Of a DNA stretch of 64,000 nucleotides, positions 14,897-24,463 are shown in pieces; the stretch's first letter is position 1, and every line of letters begins with the position of its first letter. The stretch is taken from the NCBI GenBank assembly GCA_020249435.1, contig JADCFQ010000005.1:1-64000 (forward strand). The letters run 5' to 3'. The notes beneath the pieces were generated by a model. That model did not search any database. It saw only the letters and a list, made by a program, of their open reading frames with translations, and was not told the DNA's origin. The position numbers and the translations under genes were made by a program. The stretch comes from Roseomonas sp. (GTDB lineage Bacteria > Pseudomonadota > Alphaproteobacteria > Acetobacterales > Acetobacteraceae).

Positions 14897-15328
14897 ATGA
14901 CGATATCGCCGTCTCGACTGATCGAGCGCTTCTACCACGAGGTCTGGAACCAGGCTGATGAGGCAGTCGCGCGCGAAATCCTGCATCCCGGTTTCCGCTT
15001 CCGCGCATCGCTCGGGCCCGAGAAGTTGGGACCTGCCGGCTTCATTGAATACATGCGCCTGATCCACGCGGCCCTGGCCAGCTATACCTGCACCATCGAG
15101 GAAATCATCGAGCAGGGTGAGCGTGCGGCAGCGCGCATGCGCTTTGCCGGCCTCCACCAAGGCGTCCTGTTTGGCGTAGCGCCAACCGGCCGGCAAATCG
15201 CGTGGTCGGGGGCAGCCTTCTTCACCACCGACGGACACCAGATCACCAGCCTATGGGTCCTGGGAGATGTGGATGCGGTGAAGCATCAGCTTGGCCACGG
15301 GCACTCAGCACCGGCGCCGAACCCCTGA
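14897..15328 (+). CDS. SnoaL-like ester cyclase family protein
   Basis: 143 residues with an NTF2-like fold: LIERFYHEVWNQADEAVARE, ILHPGFRFRASLG, then GFIEYMRLIHAALASYTCTI and GVLFGVAPTGRQIAWSGAAF, ending TSLWVLGDVDAVKHQLG. This pattern matches the polyketide cyclase/ester cyclase family, whose members include true cyclases and many proteins of unknown role. No polyketide genes are nearby. It is flanked by two copies of the DUF3126 3' end, suggesting arrival by insertion. Confidence 0.78.
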   Translation: MTISPSRLIERFYHEVWNQADEAVAREILHPGFRFRASLGPEKLGPAGFIEYMRLIHAALASYTCTIEEIIEQGERAAARMRFAGLHQGVLFGVAPTGRQIAWSGAAFFTTDGHQITSLWVLGDVDAVKHQLGHGHSAPAPNP

Positions 15329-15372
15329 ATTCCTGATCAGCGGTACGGAGCCGGTCGCGGGGCACGCGTGTT

Positions 15373-15591
15373 TCAGTCACTATCCTGCAAATCTTCCGCC
15401 AGCACCACAATCTGCACGGCATAGGACACATCGCCATCTTCCGCATCGCGGTGGACGGTGCCGATAAACTCATTCCCGATCTTGAGCTCCACACTGCCCT
15501 TGGGGCGGTCCGGCGCGGTCACCTGAATACGGGGGTTGCTGAAAAGCTTGCGCAGATGCGCCTGCACGGCGGCGCGTTCGGCGGGGGTCAT
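15373..15591 (-). CDS. DUF3126 family small protein
   Basis: 72 residues. The family pattern ELKIGNEFIGTVHRDAEDGD followed by SYAVQIVVLAEDL is clear, after an N-terminal helix (AERAAVQAHLRKLFSNPRIQ). DUF3126 is a small protein restricted mainly to alphaproteobacteria, with no established function. Its 3' end is duplicated at 14733. It is divergent from dnaG. Confidence 0.85.
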   Translation of the reverse strand: MTPAERAAVQAHLRKLFSNPRIQVTAPDRPKGSVELKIGNEFIGTVHRDAEDGDVSYAVQIVVLAEDLQDSD

Positions 15592-15675
15592 GGTGTGGTT
15601 CCTTCAAAACTCGGTTGCGCGGGGGATAGCCGCCTTGGTGTCGGGGTGCAAACCAACCGCTGCGCGAAAACAACT

Positions 15676-15701
15676 CCCCTATTTATAGGGGGGTATTTTT
15701 T
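15676..15701 (+). terminator. hairpin with T-run in the dnaG leader
   Basis: CCCCTA (15676-15681) and TAGGGG (15686-15691) form a tight hairpin around TTTA, followed after four bases by TTTTTT. On the plus strand this looks like a small intrinsic terminator about 55 bases before dnaG. It could end upstream transcription or attenuate the dnaG leader. Confidence 0.45.
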
Positions 15702-15757
15702 CGCGCCCCCCGCCCGAGTCCACTTTTCCCGTGAAAGGTATAGCTTAGTCCCCCGCC

Positions 15758-17563
15758 ATGGCCCTGCCCCCCGGTTTCCTTGATGAGCTTCGCGCCCGCA
15801 CGCCTCTGCCCGGTCTGATCGGGCGGAAGACGCGGCTGCTCAAATCCGGGCGGAACTGGAAGGGCTGCTGCCCGTTTCATGGGGAAAAGACGCCGTCCTT
15901 CTACGTCTATGACGATCATTTCCACTGCTTTGGCTGCGGCGCGCATGGGGATGCCGTTACCTTCGTCATGCGGGCCGATGGCGCGCAATTCATGGAAGCG
16001 GTGGAACGGCTCGCCGGCGAAGCGGGGCTTGAGGTTCCCAAACTCGCCCCGCGTGATGCCGAACGCGCCCGCCAGGCGCGGGATCTCCACACCGTCATGG
16101 AAGCGGCCAGCGCCGCGTTTCAGCGCCGGCTCCGCCTGCCCGAAGGCCGCCCGGCTTTGGAATACCTCCACCGCCGCGGCCTGACCGAGGATACCATCCA
16201 GGGCTTCGGCCTCGGCTGGGCGGGCGCGGGGCGCGGCGCCTTGCAGGCGGATTTGAAGCAGGATGCGTTTGAGGCGGACCAATTGATCGAAGCCGGCCTG
16301 CTGAAGGCGCCCGAAGGCGATGAAGCGCCGCGCGATTTCTTCTTCAACCGCGTCATGTTCCCCATTCGGGACCGGCGCGGGCGCGTGATTGCCTTTGGCG
16401 GGCGCATTCTGGGCGATGGCCAGCCGAAATACATCAACAGCCCGGAAACGCCACTTTTTCGCAAACGCTATGCGCTGTACGGGCTGGATCGCGCGCGGGA
16501 GGGTGTGTTTCGCGGCGCTGCCCTGGTGGCCGTTGAAGGCTATATGGATGTGATCGCGTTGCATCAGGCGGGCTTTACCGGGGCGGTGGCGCCGCTTGGC
16601 ACGGCGCTCACGGAAGATCAGCTGCAGGAATTATGGCGCCTGTCGCCCGAACCGGTGCTGTGTTTTGATGGCGATGCCGCCGGCGCGCGGGCCGCCGCCC
16701 GTGTCGCAGAAGCCGCCCTGCCGCTGATCAGCGCCGAACGCAGCCTGAAGCTGGCAACCCTGCCGGCGGGGGAAGACCCTGACACGCTGATCGCCAAGGG
16801 CGGGAAATCCGCCTTCCAGGCCGTCCTGGATGGCGCGCGGCCCTTGGCCGAGGCGCTTTACGGCCTGCTGTTGGAAGGCCAAGCCCTGGCAAGCCCGGAA
16901 CAGCGCGCCGCCGCCCGCAACCGCCTTGTCGCTGCCGCCGCCACGATTTCAGACCGCGCCCTGGTCAGCGAATATCGCCAGGCTTTGCTCGATCGCTTCT
17001 TTGCCGCCACGCGTCGCCAGCCTGGCCGCGCCGCACCGGCCCAGCGCATCACCCGCCCGGCCCTGGTCGCGCCCACGATCCGCACCGCCCAGGCGCGCAT
17101 CCTGATCGCCATTCTGCTCCGCCACCCCTGGCTGCTGCCGCAGATTGAAGAAGCCTTCGGCTTGCTCGATCTGCCCGAAGGCCCGGCGCGCGGCCTGCAA
17201 AGTGCCATTCTGTCCTGGCCTATGGACACTCAGCGGCTTGACTCTGAGGCCCTCCTATCCCACCTCGCAACTGAAGGTATGGCGGAAGCTGCGGCCTGGG
17301 CGCTTGGCGCTGAGGCCCTGCCCCAAGCGGCGCGCCCCGATGCGCTGCCGCGGGAGGTAGAGGAAGGCTTCTGGCATTTCTTCCTGCGGCTGCGCGGAGA
17401 AGCGGCTTTGCTTGAAGACCAAAAGGCGGCGGCCGAAAGTTTCGCCGCCACGAATGACCCGGCGGCGCAGCAAAGGCTGATCCGCCTGACCGAAGCCCTT
17501 GGCGCCTTGCGTCGGGGGGAAGATGGGGCCGATATGGCCGAAGATACGGCGGCAACGCCATAA
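15758..17563 (+). CDS. dnaG: DNA primase
   Basis: 601 residues, normal length. The N-terminal zinc-binding module is CCPFHGEKTPSF ... FHCFGCGAHGDAVTF (about 35-70). The catalytic core includes FNRVMFPIRDRRGRVIAFGG, and the TOPRIM metal site lies in VAVEGYMDVIALHQAGF with CFDGDAAG. A less conserved helicase-binding C-terminus follows. Synthesises RNA primers at the replication fork. It is followed after 69 bases by rpoD, the classical macromolecular-synthesis pairing. Confidence 0.98.
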   Translation: MALPPGFLDELRARTPLPGLIGRKTRLLKSGRNWKGCCPFHGEKTPSFYVYDDHFHCFGCGAHGDAVTFVMRADGAQFMEAVERLAGEAGLEVPKLAPRDAERARQARDLHTVMEAASAAFQRRLRLPEGRPALEYLHRRGLTEDTIQGFGLGWAGAGRGALQADLKQDAFEADQLIEAGLLKAPEGDEAPRDFFFNRVMFPIRDRRGRVIAFGGRILGDGQPKYINSPETPLFRKRYALYGLDRAREGVFRGAALVAVEGYMDVIALHQAGFTGAVAPLGTALTEDQLQELWRLSPEPVLCFDGDAAGARAAARVAEAALPLISAERSLKLATLPAGEDPDTLIAKGGKSAFQAVLDGARPLAEALYGLLLEGQALASPEQRAAARNRLVAAAATISDRALVSEYRQALLDRFFAATRRQPGRAAPAQRITRPALVAPTIRTAQARILIAILLRHPWLLPQIEEAFGLLDLPEGPARGLQSAILSWPMDTQRLDSEALLSHLATEGMAEAAAWALGAEALPQAARPDALPREVEEGFWHFFLRLRGEAALLEDQKAAAESFAATNDPAAQQRLIRLTEALGALRRGEDGADMAEDTAATP

Positions 17564-17632
17564 TAGTAGAGGGGTTTTGCGCGGGCATCCGGGGCGCCGG
17601 ATGCCTGTTGCAATTGGATGGAGTGACACGGC

Positions 17633-19555
17633 ATGGCGACTAAAGCGGCGGCAGGGGCGGAACCGGTTGAAGCCCGCGACGAACAGGTTGAGGGCATGAT
17701 GCTCGATATCCAGTCCGCGGCGGTGAAGAAGCTGATCGCCCGCGGCAAGGAACGCGGCTATGTCACGGTAGACGAAATCAACGCCGTATTGCCTTCAGAA
17801 CAAGTGTCTTCGGAAATGATCGAAGACACCATGGCGATGTTGAGCGAAGCCGGCATCACCGTATCTGAAGCGGAAGAAGCCGAAGAAGGTGAAGGCGCGC
17901 TGGTCAAGCCCGTGACGCGCGCCGATGGTGAGGAAGAAGAAGAAGCCGGCGGTAATGTGGATGAGGAAAGCGTCGGGCGCACCGATGATCCTGTCCGCAT
18001 GTATTTGCGTGAAATGGGCAGCGTTGAATTGCTGTCCCGCGAAGGTGAAATCGCCATCGCCAAGCGGATCGAAGCCGGGCGCGACATGATGATTGGCGGC
18101 TTGTGCGAAAGCCCGCTGACCTTCAAGGCCATTCTGCGCTGGCATGAAGCGGTGCGCCAGACACCCCCGCGCATGCTGCTGCGCGACATTATTGACCTGG
18201 AAGCAACCCAATCCGCCGGCAATCCCGAAGCCGCTGCCTCCGCCGCAGTGGAGGAATTCGAAGAAGGCGAAGAAGGGGAAGGGCTTGGCCTTTCGCTTTC
18301 CGCGCTTGAAGAAAAACTGAAGCCGGAAGTGCTGGCGACCTTTGAACAGATTGAGGGCATTTATTCCAAGCTTTCCAAGCTGAGTTCCAAGCGCATGGAA
18401 GCCTTTACCTCGGGTGAGGAATTGGCGATGCGCGGGGAGAAGAATTACGAAAAGCTCCGCCGGGAATTGATCACGCTGGTTGAAAAGGTGCAGTTGCACA
18501 ATAACCGCATTGAAGAACTGGTGGATCAGCTGAAAACGCTGAACCGCCGCATGACCCAGATGGAAGGCCAGGTGCTGCGCCTGGCCGATAGCCAGAAGGT
18601 CAAGCGCGATGAATTCCTGTTGCAATGGCGCGGCAGCGAAATGGACCCCGCCTGGCTGGAACGTGTTGGCAATCTGCCGGGTAAGGGCTGGAAGCCCTTC
18701 GTCGCCAAATACGGCGCTGAGGTTGAACAAATCCGCACGCGCATCAGCGAAGTGGCGAATGAAACCGGCCTGCCGGTGGCGGAATTCAAGCGCGTCTATG
18801 CCACCGTATCGCGCGGCGAACGCGACATGACCCAGGCGAAGAAGGAAATGATCGAGGCGAATCTGCGCCTTGTTATCTCCATCGCCAAGAAATACACCAA
18901 TCGCGGCCTGCAATTCCTTGACCTGATTCAGGAAGGCAATATCGGCCTAATGAAGGCAGTGGATAAGTTCGAATACCGCCGCGGCTATAAGTTCAGCACC
19001 TATGCCACCTGGTGGATCAGGCAGGCGATCACGCGGTCCATCGCCGATCAGGCGCGCACCATCCGCATTCCGGTGCATATGATTGAAACCATCAACAAGC
19101 TGGTGCGCACATCCCGCCAGATGCTGCATGAAATCGGCCGCGAACCTCAGCCGGAAGAACTGGCCGAAAAGCTCGGCATGCCGCTTGAGAAGGTGCGCAA
19201 GGTGCTGAAGATCGCGAAAGAACCGATCAGCCTTGAAACCCCGATCGGGGATGAGGAAGACAGCCACCTTGGCGATTTCATCGAAGACAAGAACGCAATC
19301 ATCCCGATTGATGCGGCGATCCAATCAAATCTGCGCGAACAAACCACGCGCGTGCTGGCCAGCCTGACGCCCCGCGAAGAACGCGTGCTGCGCATGCGCT
19401 TTGGCATCGGCATGAATACGGACCACACGCTGGAAGAAGTGGGCCAGCAATTCAACGTAACGCGCGAACGCATCCGCCAGATTGAAGCCAAGGCTCTGCG
19501 CAAACTGAAGCATCCAAGCCGGAGCCGGAAGCTACGGTCATTTTTGGATAATTGA
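17633..19555 (+). CDS. rpoD: RNA polymerase primary sigma factor (sigma-70)
   Basis: 640 residues. Region 1.1 starts near [20 protein letters not shown]. Region 1.2 is [20 protein letters not shown]. There is an acidic non-conserved spacer, then region 2 ([51 protein letters not shown]), region 3, and region 4 with the -35 helix ([20 protein letters not shown]). This is the housekeeping sigma factor. The start at 17633 follows a GGAG-type site. A copy of the GC-rich hairpin repeat lies directly downstream. Confidence 0.98.
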   Translation: MATKAAAGAEPVEARDEQVEGMMLDIQSAAVKKLIARGKERGYVTVDEINAVLPSEQVSSEMIEDTMAMLSEAGITVSEAEEAEEGEGALVKPVTRADGEEEEEAGGNVDEESVGRTDDPVRMYLREMGSVELLSREGEIAIAKRIEAGRDMMIGGLCESPLTFKAILRWHEAVRQTPPRMLLRDIIDLEATQSAGNPEAAASAAVEEFEEGEEGEGLGLSLSALEEKLKPEVLATFEQIEGIYSKLSKLSSKRMEAFTSGEELAMRGEKNYEKLRRELITLVEKVQLHNNRIEELVDQLKTLNRRMTQMEGQVLRLADSQKVKRDEFLLQWRGSEMDPAWLERVGNLPGKGWKPFVAKYGAEVEQIRTRISEVANETGLPVAEFKRVYATVSRGERDMTQAKKEMIEANLRLVISIAKKYTNRGLQFLDLIQEGNIGLMKAVDKFEYRRGYKFSTYATWWIRQAITRSIADQARTIRIPVHMIETINKLVRTSRQMLHEIGREPQPEELAEKLGMPLEKVRKVLKIAKEPISLETPIGDEEDSHLGDFIEDKNAIIPIDAAIQSNLREQTTRVLASLTPREERVLRMRFGIGMNTDHTLEEVGQQFNVTRERIRQIEAKALRKLKHPSRSRKLRSFLDN

Positions 19556-19565
19556 GAGGGATAAC

Positions 19566-19689
19566 GGGGGCGCTGCCCCCAGAACCCCCGCTGGGGTAAG
19601 CTGCGGGCACAAGCCCGCAGCGCGCGCAGGGTTGGTGTGGCGGCTGCGCGCTAACGAAGAATATGTTACCCCGGACCCCGCCGACACGG
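19566..19689 (+). repeat. GC-rich multi-hairpin repeat, copy R3 (after rpoD)
   Basis: Starts 11 bases after the rpoD stop. Hairpin one is GGGGGCGCTGCCCCC. Hairpin two is CTGCGGGC-ACAA-GCCCGCAG, whose stem differs in sequence from R1 and R2 but still pairs. The tail GGGTTGGTGTGGCGGCTGCG and TTACCCCGGACCCCGCC are conserved. It may work as a terminator for rpoD, but there is no T-run. Confidence 0.75.
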
Positions 19690-19699
19690 AGTTAGCAAA

Positions 19700-20614
19700 C
19701 TACTCCTCGGTGAAAAAATCCTCGTCCAGGCGTTTGAATTCTACAATGCGATTTGATCTTACGCCGACATTGTAAGTCACCATCAAATCCGTCAAACGCT
19801 TGCCATCAATCAAGATAATGCGTTGCGGCACGCGCGATGCGAAATCCAACGCCTGAGCGGAAAACGATGAGGTTGTGACGAAAACGCCCTTGGTTGCACC
19901 CAAACCAACAAGGCTCCCAGTGAAGGCCTGGACCTCAGGCCGCCCAACCGAAGTGCCGGGCGCATAACGCTTTGCTTGAACATAAACCCGATCCAGGCCA
20001 AGCGCATCTTCATTGATGACACCATCAACGCCGCCATCGCCAGACTTTCCAAGCTGTTCAGCCGCATTGAGGCGCGAGCCGCCGTAACCCATCGCAACCA
20101 GCAACTCCACAATCAATTGTTCAAAGAATTGAGGTGTATTCTGTAGGATGCGGTTCAGCAGATCATCACGCAACGCGGCGTTGAAGGCTTTTTCTGCCTC
20201 ACTGATGATTTCCTCTGGCGTCGCTACGGGCGGGTCTGGCGTGGCGCTGTCATCCGCAGGCTGCGCGGCTTCAGACTTACCGTAAAATTCCTTGAACGCC
20301 GGCAGCGTCAAAAGATACTTGGTATTGAGAACCGCTGGCGGCTTAGTGAGAAGCTGCTTACCCATCTCGGTCAGGGTAAAACGGCCACGCTTCGGGCTTT
20401 CCATCAGGCCCGCCTTGGTCAGATAGAATTTCGCCCAATGAATGCGATTATGCAGCAAACGCTGCTTGCCGCTGGGCAACATTTCTTCAGCCTCGGCGGC
20501 AGAAAGACCGTGGCTTTTGGCGATCTCAGCCGCTGCCATTGGCACTGAAAACTCGCCCTGCGCGGCTAGTTTCATGATCGGCAGCATCAGACTTTGATAA
20601 TCGGGGATGGCCAT
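19700..20614 (-). CDS. mrr: Mrr-type restriction endonuclease
   Basis: 304 residues. The N-terminal winged-helix Mrr_N domain is shown by FSVPMAAAEIAKSHGLSAAE, RLLHNRIHWAKFYLTKAGLM and RGRFTLTEMGKQLL. The C-terminal PD-(D/E)xK nuclease has GKSGDGGVDGVINEDALGLD and VYVQAKRYAP (D-x(n)-QxK), then a typical VFVTTSSFSAQALDFA. Family members cut methylated foreign DNA (type IV restriction). No methyltransferase is adjacent, as expected for type IV. The start has AGGAA upstream. Confidence 0.92.
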   Translation of the reverse strand: MAIPDYQSLMLPIMKLAAQGEFSVPMAAAEIAKSHGLSAAEAEEMLPSGKQRLLHNRIHWAKFYLTKAGLMESPKRGRFTLTEMGKQLLTKPPAVLNTKYLLTLPAFKEFYGKSEAAQPADDSATPDPPVATPEEIISEAEKAFNAALRDDLLNRILQNTPQFFEQLIVELLVAMGYGGSRLNAAEQLGKSGDGGVDGVINEDALGLDRVYVQAKRYAPGTSVGRPEVQAFTGSLVGLGATKGVFVTTSSFSAQALDFASRVPQRIILIDGKRLTDLMVTYNVGVRSNRIVEFKRLDEDFFTEE

Positions 20615-20702
20615 AAAGGTTCCTGCCTACGGAAGAATCGAAAGAATAATCCAAAATGGTACAAAACCACATCGAAAAACTGCTCGCCAAGCCTTAGACC
20701 CC

Positions 20703-21677
20703 TCACCCACACCCGCTCGGCACACCCTGCGCTGCGCACCAGGCCAGCGCTTCTTCCGCCGCCTGCTGATCCGCCGCGCGGATCAAATCCAAATAACCCT
20801 GCTCGGCCGCGCCAAGTGCGCGGTTGCGAAGCGTGATGATGCCGGGATGGATCGAAGCCCAAGGCGCGCGCTGCCAGGGCAGTGCGACGATATCGCCGTG
20901 GCGGAGTGCGTCCATCGCCATGGTCACGCTCACCCCGGCCACCGCATCGCATTGCGGCAATAATTTCAACGTGACGGTTGGGCTTTCATGCACCAGCGCG
21001 GGAAAGGCCGGGTGCGGCTGGCCCAGGCGGCGCGCTTCTTCCCGCGCGGCGATATGCGGTGCCTGCACTTCGCGCGGTGCGCGGCCAATAAAGGCCAAGG
21101 GATAGGACATGATATCGGCCAGGCTCACACTCGCCTGGCTTGCCAAAGGATGCCCGGCGCGTGCGACAAAAATCGCGGGCTGTGGACGGAGCTTTTCCAC
21201 GGAAAGCCCAGGATCGGCGACAAAGCCGCGGATATCCATCATGCCGATCGGTGCTTCCCGATCCAGGATGGCTGCCGGCACCTCGGTCCAATTCGCCGAG
21301 ACCAATCGCACCCGTGTATTGGGAAAGGCAGAGAGCATGCGCGCCGCCGCAGTCAGGCAGAGCGTCTCCGCCATATAGGCCCCGGCGATCACATCCAGAT
21401 CATGGGTCTGGGTGCCGCGTGCCTCGGCCAAATGCCGGTCAAGCCTTTCCAGGCTTTCCAGAATCGCAGCACCCTCGGCGATAATGGCGCGCCCAAGATC
21501 GGTTGCGATCACGCCACGGCGGCTGCGTTCAAACAGCTTGCCGCGCAGCCGCGCTTCCAGCCGCGCCAGCGCCCGTGTCAGGGCAGGCTGGGCAATGCCG
21601 AGCACCCGCGCCGCCCGCACCAGGCTGCCATGCTCATCTATGGCCTTGACCAGCCGTAACTCACGAACCTCGATCAT
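20703..21677 (-). CDS. LysR family transcriptional regulator
   Basis: 324 residues. The N-terminal winged helix begins EVRELRLVKAIDEHGSLVRA and contains RVLGIAQPALTRALARLEAR; the periplasmic-binding-like effector domain follows (about 95-300). It is divergent from the formylglycine-generating enzyme gene with only about 36 bases between the starts. It probably controls the neighbouring sulfatase group and itself through that short shared region. The effector is unknown; a sulfate ester or its product is a guess from context. Confidence 0.92.
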   Translation of the reverse strand: MIEVRELRLVKAIDEHGSLVRAARVLGIAQPALTRALARLEARLRGKLFERSRRGVIATDLGRAIIAEGAAILESLERLDRHLAEARGTQTHDLDVIAGAYMAETLCLTAAARMLSAFPNTRVRLVSANWTEVPAAILDREAPIGMMDIRGFVADPGLSVEKLRPQPAIFVARAGHPLASQASVSLADIMSYPLAFIGRAPREVQAPHIAAREEARRLGQPHPAFPALVHESPTVTLKLLPQCDAVAGVSVTMAMDALRHGDIVALPWQRAPWASIHPGIITLRNRALGAAEQGYLDLIRAADQQAAEEALAWCAAQGVPSGCG

Positions 21678-21713
21678 ATACCCCCGGTAGAATTACAGAT
21701 TGCCAAAAAGGTA

Positions 21714-22772
21714 TTGGGTGCCCTTGTCGCAAAGATGGCAGGCTTTGCGAAGGCGTGGGCTCAGCAGGGGCATGGTTTCGGTATGAGGCAAGGGCCAAAC
21801 AGGCCCGATCCGGGGGGTGAAGGTGCAGGCATGGCCTGGATTCCGGGCGGCACTTTCCTGATGGGTTCGGATCGGCATTATCCCGAGGAAAGGCCCTGCC
21901 ATAGCGCGAAGGTGGCGGGTTTCTGGATGGACCAGACAGCGGTGACCAATCGGGACTTCGCGCGCTTTGTTGCGGCCACCGGCTATAGGACCGTGGCGGA
22001 ACGCCCGCTTGACCCTGCGCTCTATCCAGGTGCGGCCGCAGATATGCTGGCGCCGGGCGCGCTGGTGTTTCGCATGACCGATGGCCCGGTAGATACGCGC
22101 GATATTCGCAACTGGTGGCATTGGACCAAGGGGGCGCATTGGCGCGCGCCGGAAGGCCCGGGCAGTGACATTGCCGGCCGAGAAGATCATCCGGTGGTGC
22201 ATGTGGCATTTGCAGATGCCAGCGCCTATGCCGCCTGGGCCGGCAAGGAATTGCCGACCGAAGCGGAATGGGAATGTGCCGCACGCGGCGGGCTTTATGG
22301 CGCGGAATTCGCCTGGGGAGATGAATTGGCGCCGGGCGATGTGCATCTGGCCAATACCTGGCAGGGCCCCTTCCCCTGGCGCAATTTCGAAGCCGATGGC
22401 TTTGCCGGCACCTGCCCTGTGCAAAGCTTCCCGCCCAATGGCTACGGGTTGTTTGAGGTTTGCGGCAATGTCTGGGAATGGACCGTGGATTGGTGGAGCG
22501 CGCAACACGCCGCCGATCCGGAAAGCCCTTGCTGCGTCGCTGAAAATCCGCGCGGCGCAGGCATGGAGGGATCCTTCGATCCCTTGCAGCCCGCCATTCG
22601 CATTCCGCGCAAGGTTGTGAAGGGCGGTTCCTTTCTTTGCGCGCCATCCTATTGCCGACGCTACCGGCCCGCCGCGCGTCACGCCCAAATGGTGGATACA
22701 GGCATGAGCCATATCGGCTTTCGCTGCATCCGCCGCCCATCATCTCAATCATCAAGGGGAACGCTCACATGA
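21714..22772 (+). CDS. formylglycine-generating enzyme family protein (SUMF1-like)
   Basis: Up to 352 residues. The family core begins GMAWIPGGTFLMGSDRHYPE, continues with ELPTEAEWECAARGG and GYGLFEVCGNVWEWTVDWW, and ends with FLCAPSYCRRYRPAARH. The two cysteines of CAPSYC (about 309 and 314) correspond to the catalytic pair of true sulfatase-activating enzymes, so this copy is probably active. It converts a sulfatase cysteine to formylglycine. The start is uncertain: TTG 21714 (after AAGG), ATG 21735 or ATG 21783. Its stop overlaps the sulfatase start (ATGA). Confidence 0.92.
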   Translation: MGALVAKMAGFAKAWAQQGHGFGMRQGPNRPDPGGEGAGMAWIPGGTFLMGSDRHYPEERPCHSAKVAGFWMDQTAVTNRDFARFVAATGYRTVAERPLDPALYPGAAADMLAPGALVFRMTDGPVDTRDIRNWWHWTKGAHWRAPEGPGSDIAGREDHPVVHVAFADASAYAAWAGKELPTEAEWECAARGGLYGAEFAWGDELAPGDVHLANTWQGPFPWRNFEADGFAGTCPVQSFPPNGYGLFEVCGNVWEWTVDWWSAQHAADPESPCCVAENPRGAGMEGSFDPLQPAIRIPRKVVKGGSFLCAPSYCRRYRPAARHAQMVDTGMSHIGFRCIRRPSSQSSRGTLT

Positions 22773-24379
22773 GCAAAGACAATCAACGCCCATCACGCCG
22801 CGATATGCTGCTTGGGGGTGCCGCTGGGCTTGCCGCCGGAACGCTGGGCAGCGTGCAGATGGCGCAAGCGCAAACTGCGCCTGCACCTGCGCCTGCACCT
22901 GCTGCGCCGCAAGGCAAACCAAACATCCTGGTGATTTTCGGGGATGATATCGGCTGGTCCAATATCTCGGCCTACAATATGGGCATGATGGGCTATCGTA
23001 CGCCCAATATTGATCGCATCGCGCGCGAGGGCGCGATGTTTACCGATGCCTATGGCGAGAATTCCTGCACTGCCGGGCGTTCCGCCTTCATCACCGGCCA
23101 AAGCCCGCTGCGCACGGGGCTTTCAAAAGTTGGTCTGCCCGGCGCGCCCGAAGGCATGCGCGCGGAAGACCCGACCATTGCCGTGCTGCTGAAGGCGATG
23201 GGCTATGCAACTGGCCAATTCGGCAAGAACCATCTGGGCGACCGTGATGAGCATCTGCCCACCATGCATGGCTTCGACGAATTCTTCGGCTCGCTCTATC
23301 ACCTGAATGCGGAAGATGAGCCGGAAAATCCCGATTACCCGCGTGACCCGCGCTTTCGCGATCGTTTCGCGCCGCGTGGCGTCTTGAAAACCTGGGCCAA
23401 TGCGGATGGCACGCAGCGGATCGAAAATACCGGGCCGCTCACCATGAAGCGCATGGAAACGGTGGATGAGGAATTCCTGGCCGCGTCACTCGATTTCATT
23501 GATCGCCAGCACCGCGCGGGCAAGCCCTTCTTCACCTGGTTCAATTCCACACGCATGCATATCTGGACGCGGCTTAAGGCGGAAAGCCAGGGCAAGACCG
23601 GGCTTGGCGTGTATCCCGATGGCATGGTGGAACATGATGGCCATGTCGGGCAATTGCTGAAGAAGCTGGATGATCTTGGCATTACGCAAAACACCATCGT
23701 GATCTACAGCACGGATAATGGTGCGGAAGTGATGACCTGGCCGGATGGCGGCGCCACGCCCTTCCGTGGCGAGAAGGCCACTGCCTGGGAAGGCGGCTTC
23801 CGCGTGCCCAGCATGATCCGTTGGCCTGGGCGCATTCAGCCTGGGCAGGTGCTGAATGATATCTTCTCTCACCAGGATTGGTTGCCGACCTTGCTTGCGG
23901 CGGCGGGTGAACCGCAAATCAAGGAGAAATTGCTGGCGGGCCATCGTGCGGGCCGGCGCGATTACAAGGTGCATTTGGATGGCTATAACCAATTGCCCTT
24001 GCTGACGGGCTCAGGCCCCGGTGCGCGGCGAGAGATGTTCTACTTCACCGATGATGGTGATCTTGCCGCACTCCGCTACGATCATTGGAAGCTGCACTTC
24101 ATGATCCAGGAACATCATGGGCTTGAAGTATGGGAGCGGAGCTTCACGCCGCTGCGGCTGCCCATGCTATTCAATCTGCGCGCCGATCCTTTTGAACGCG
24201 CGACTGAATCGATGAATTACAATCGCTGGCGGGTGGAACGGGCTTTTGCTCTCGTGCCGGCGCAAGCCTATGTCGGGCGCTTCCTGGAAAGCTTCAAGGA
24301 TTTCCCGCCGCGGCAACGGCCGGGCAGCTTCAGCCTGGGGGATGCGATGGAAAGGCTACGGCGCGGTTCGGCGAATTAG
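22769..24379 (+). CDS. Tat-exported arylsulfatase-family hydrolase
   Basis: 536 residues from the ATG at 22769, which overlaps the FGE stop. A twin-arginine signal (PSRRDMLLGGAAGLAAG, cleavage after AQA) is followed by an Ala-Pro linker. The alkaline-phosphatase-like core has the metal ligands GDDIGWSN (D59, D60) and the formylglycine motif CTAGR at Cys100, so it needs the maturase encoded just upstream. Later motifs are QFGKNHLGD, VIYSTDNGAE and FYFTDDGDLAALRYDHWKLH. It acts in the periplasm on an unknown sulfate ester; some relatives hydrolyse choline sulfate or phosphonate esters. Confidence 0.93.
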   Translation: MSKDNQRPSRRDMLLGGAAGLAAGTLGSVQMAQAQTAPAPAPAPAAPQGKPNILVIFGDDIGWSNISAYNMGMMGYRTPNIDRIAREGAMFTDAYGENSCTAGRSAFITGQSPLRTGLSKVGLPGAPEGMRAEDPTIAVLLKAMGYATGQFGKNHLGDRDEHLPTMHGFDEFFGSLYHLNAEDEPENPDYPRDPRFRDRFAPRGVLKTWANADGTQRIENTGPLTMKRMETVDEEFLAASLDFIDRQHRAGKPFFTWFNSTRMHIWTRLKAESQGKTGLGVYPDGMVEHDGHVGQLLKKLDDLGITQNTIVIYSTDNGAEVMTWPDGGATPFRGEKATAWEGGFRVPSMIRWPGRIQPGQVLNDIFSHQDWLPTLLAAAGEPQIKEKLLAGHRAGRRDYKVHLDGYNQLPLLTGSGPGARREMFYFTDDGDLAALRYDHWKLHFMIQEHHGLEVWERSFTPLRLPMLFNLRADPFERATESMNYNRWRVERAFALVPAQAYVGRFLESFKDFPPRQRPGSFSLGDAMERLRRGSAN

Positions 24380-24463
24380 GCCGATACAAAATGCCGCGCC
24401 ATGATTGCCCCGTGGCGCGGCAGGCGCAGTCTCAATACCGGATGACCGAGAAAGGCCAACCCG

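Noticed and set aside
17795-18913. Minus-strand open frame of 372 codons
   Set aside because: Antisense shadow of rpoD, which has complete sigma-70 motifs on the plus strand.
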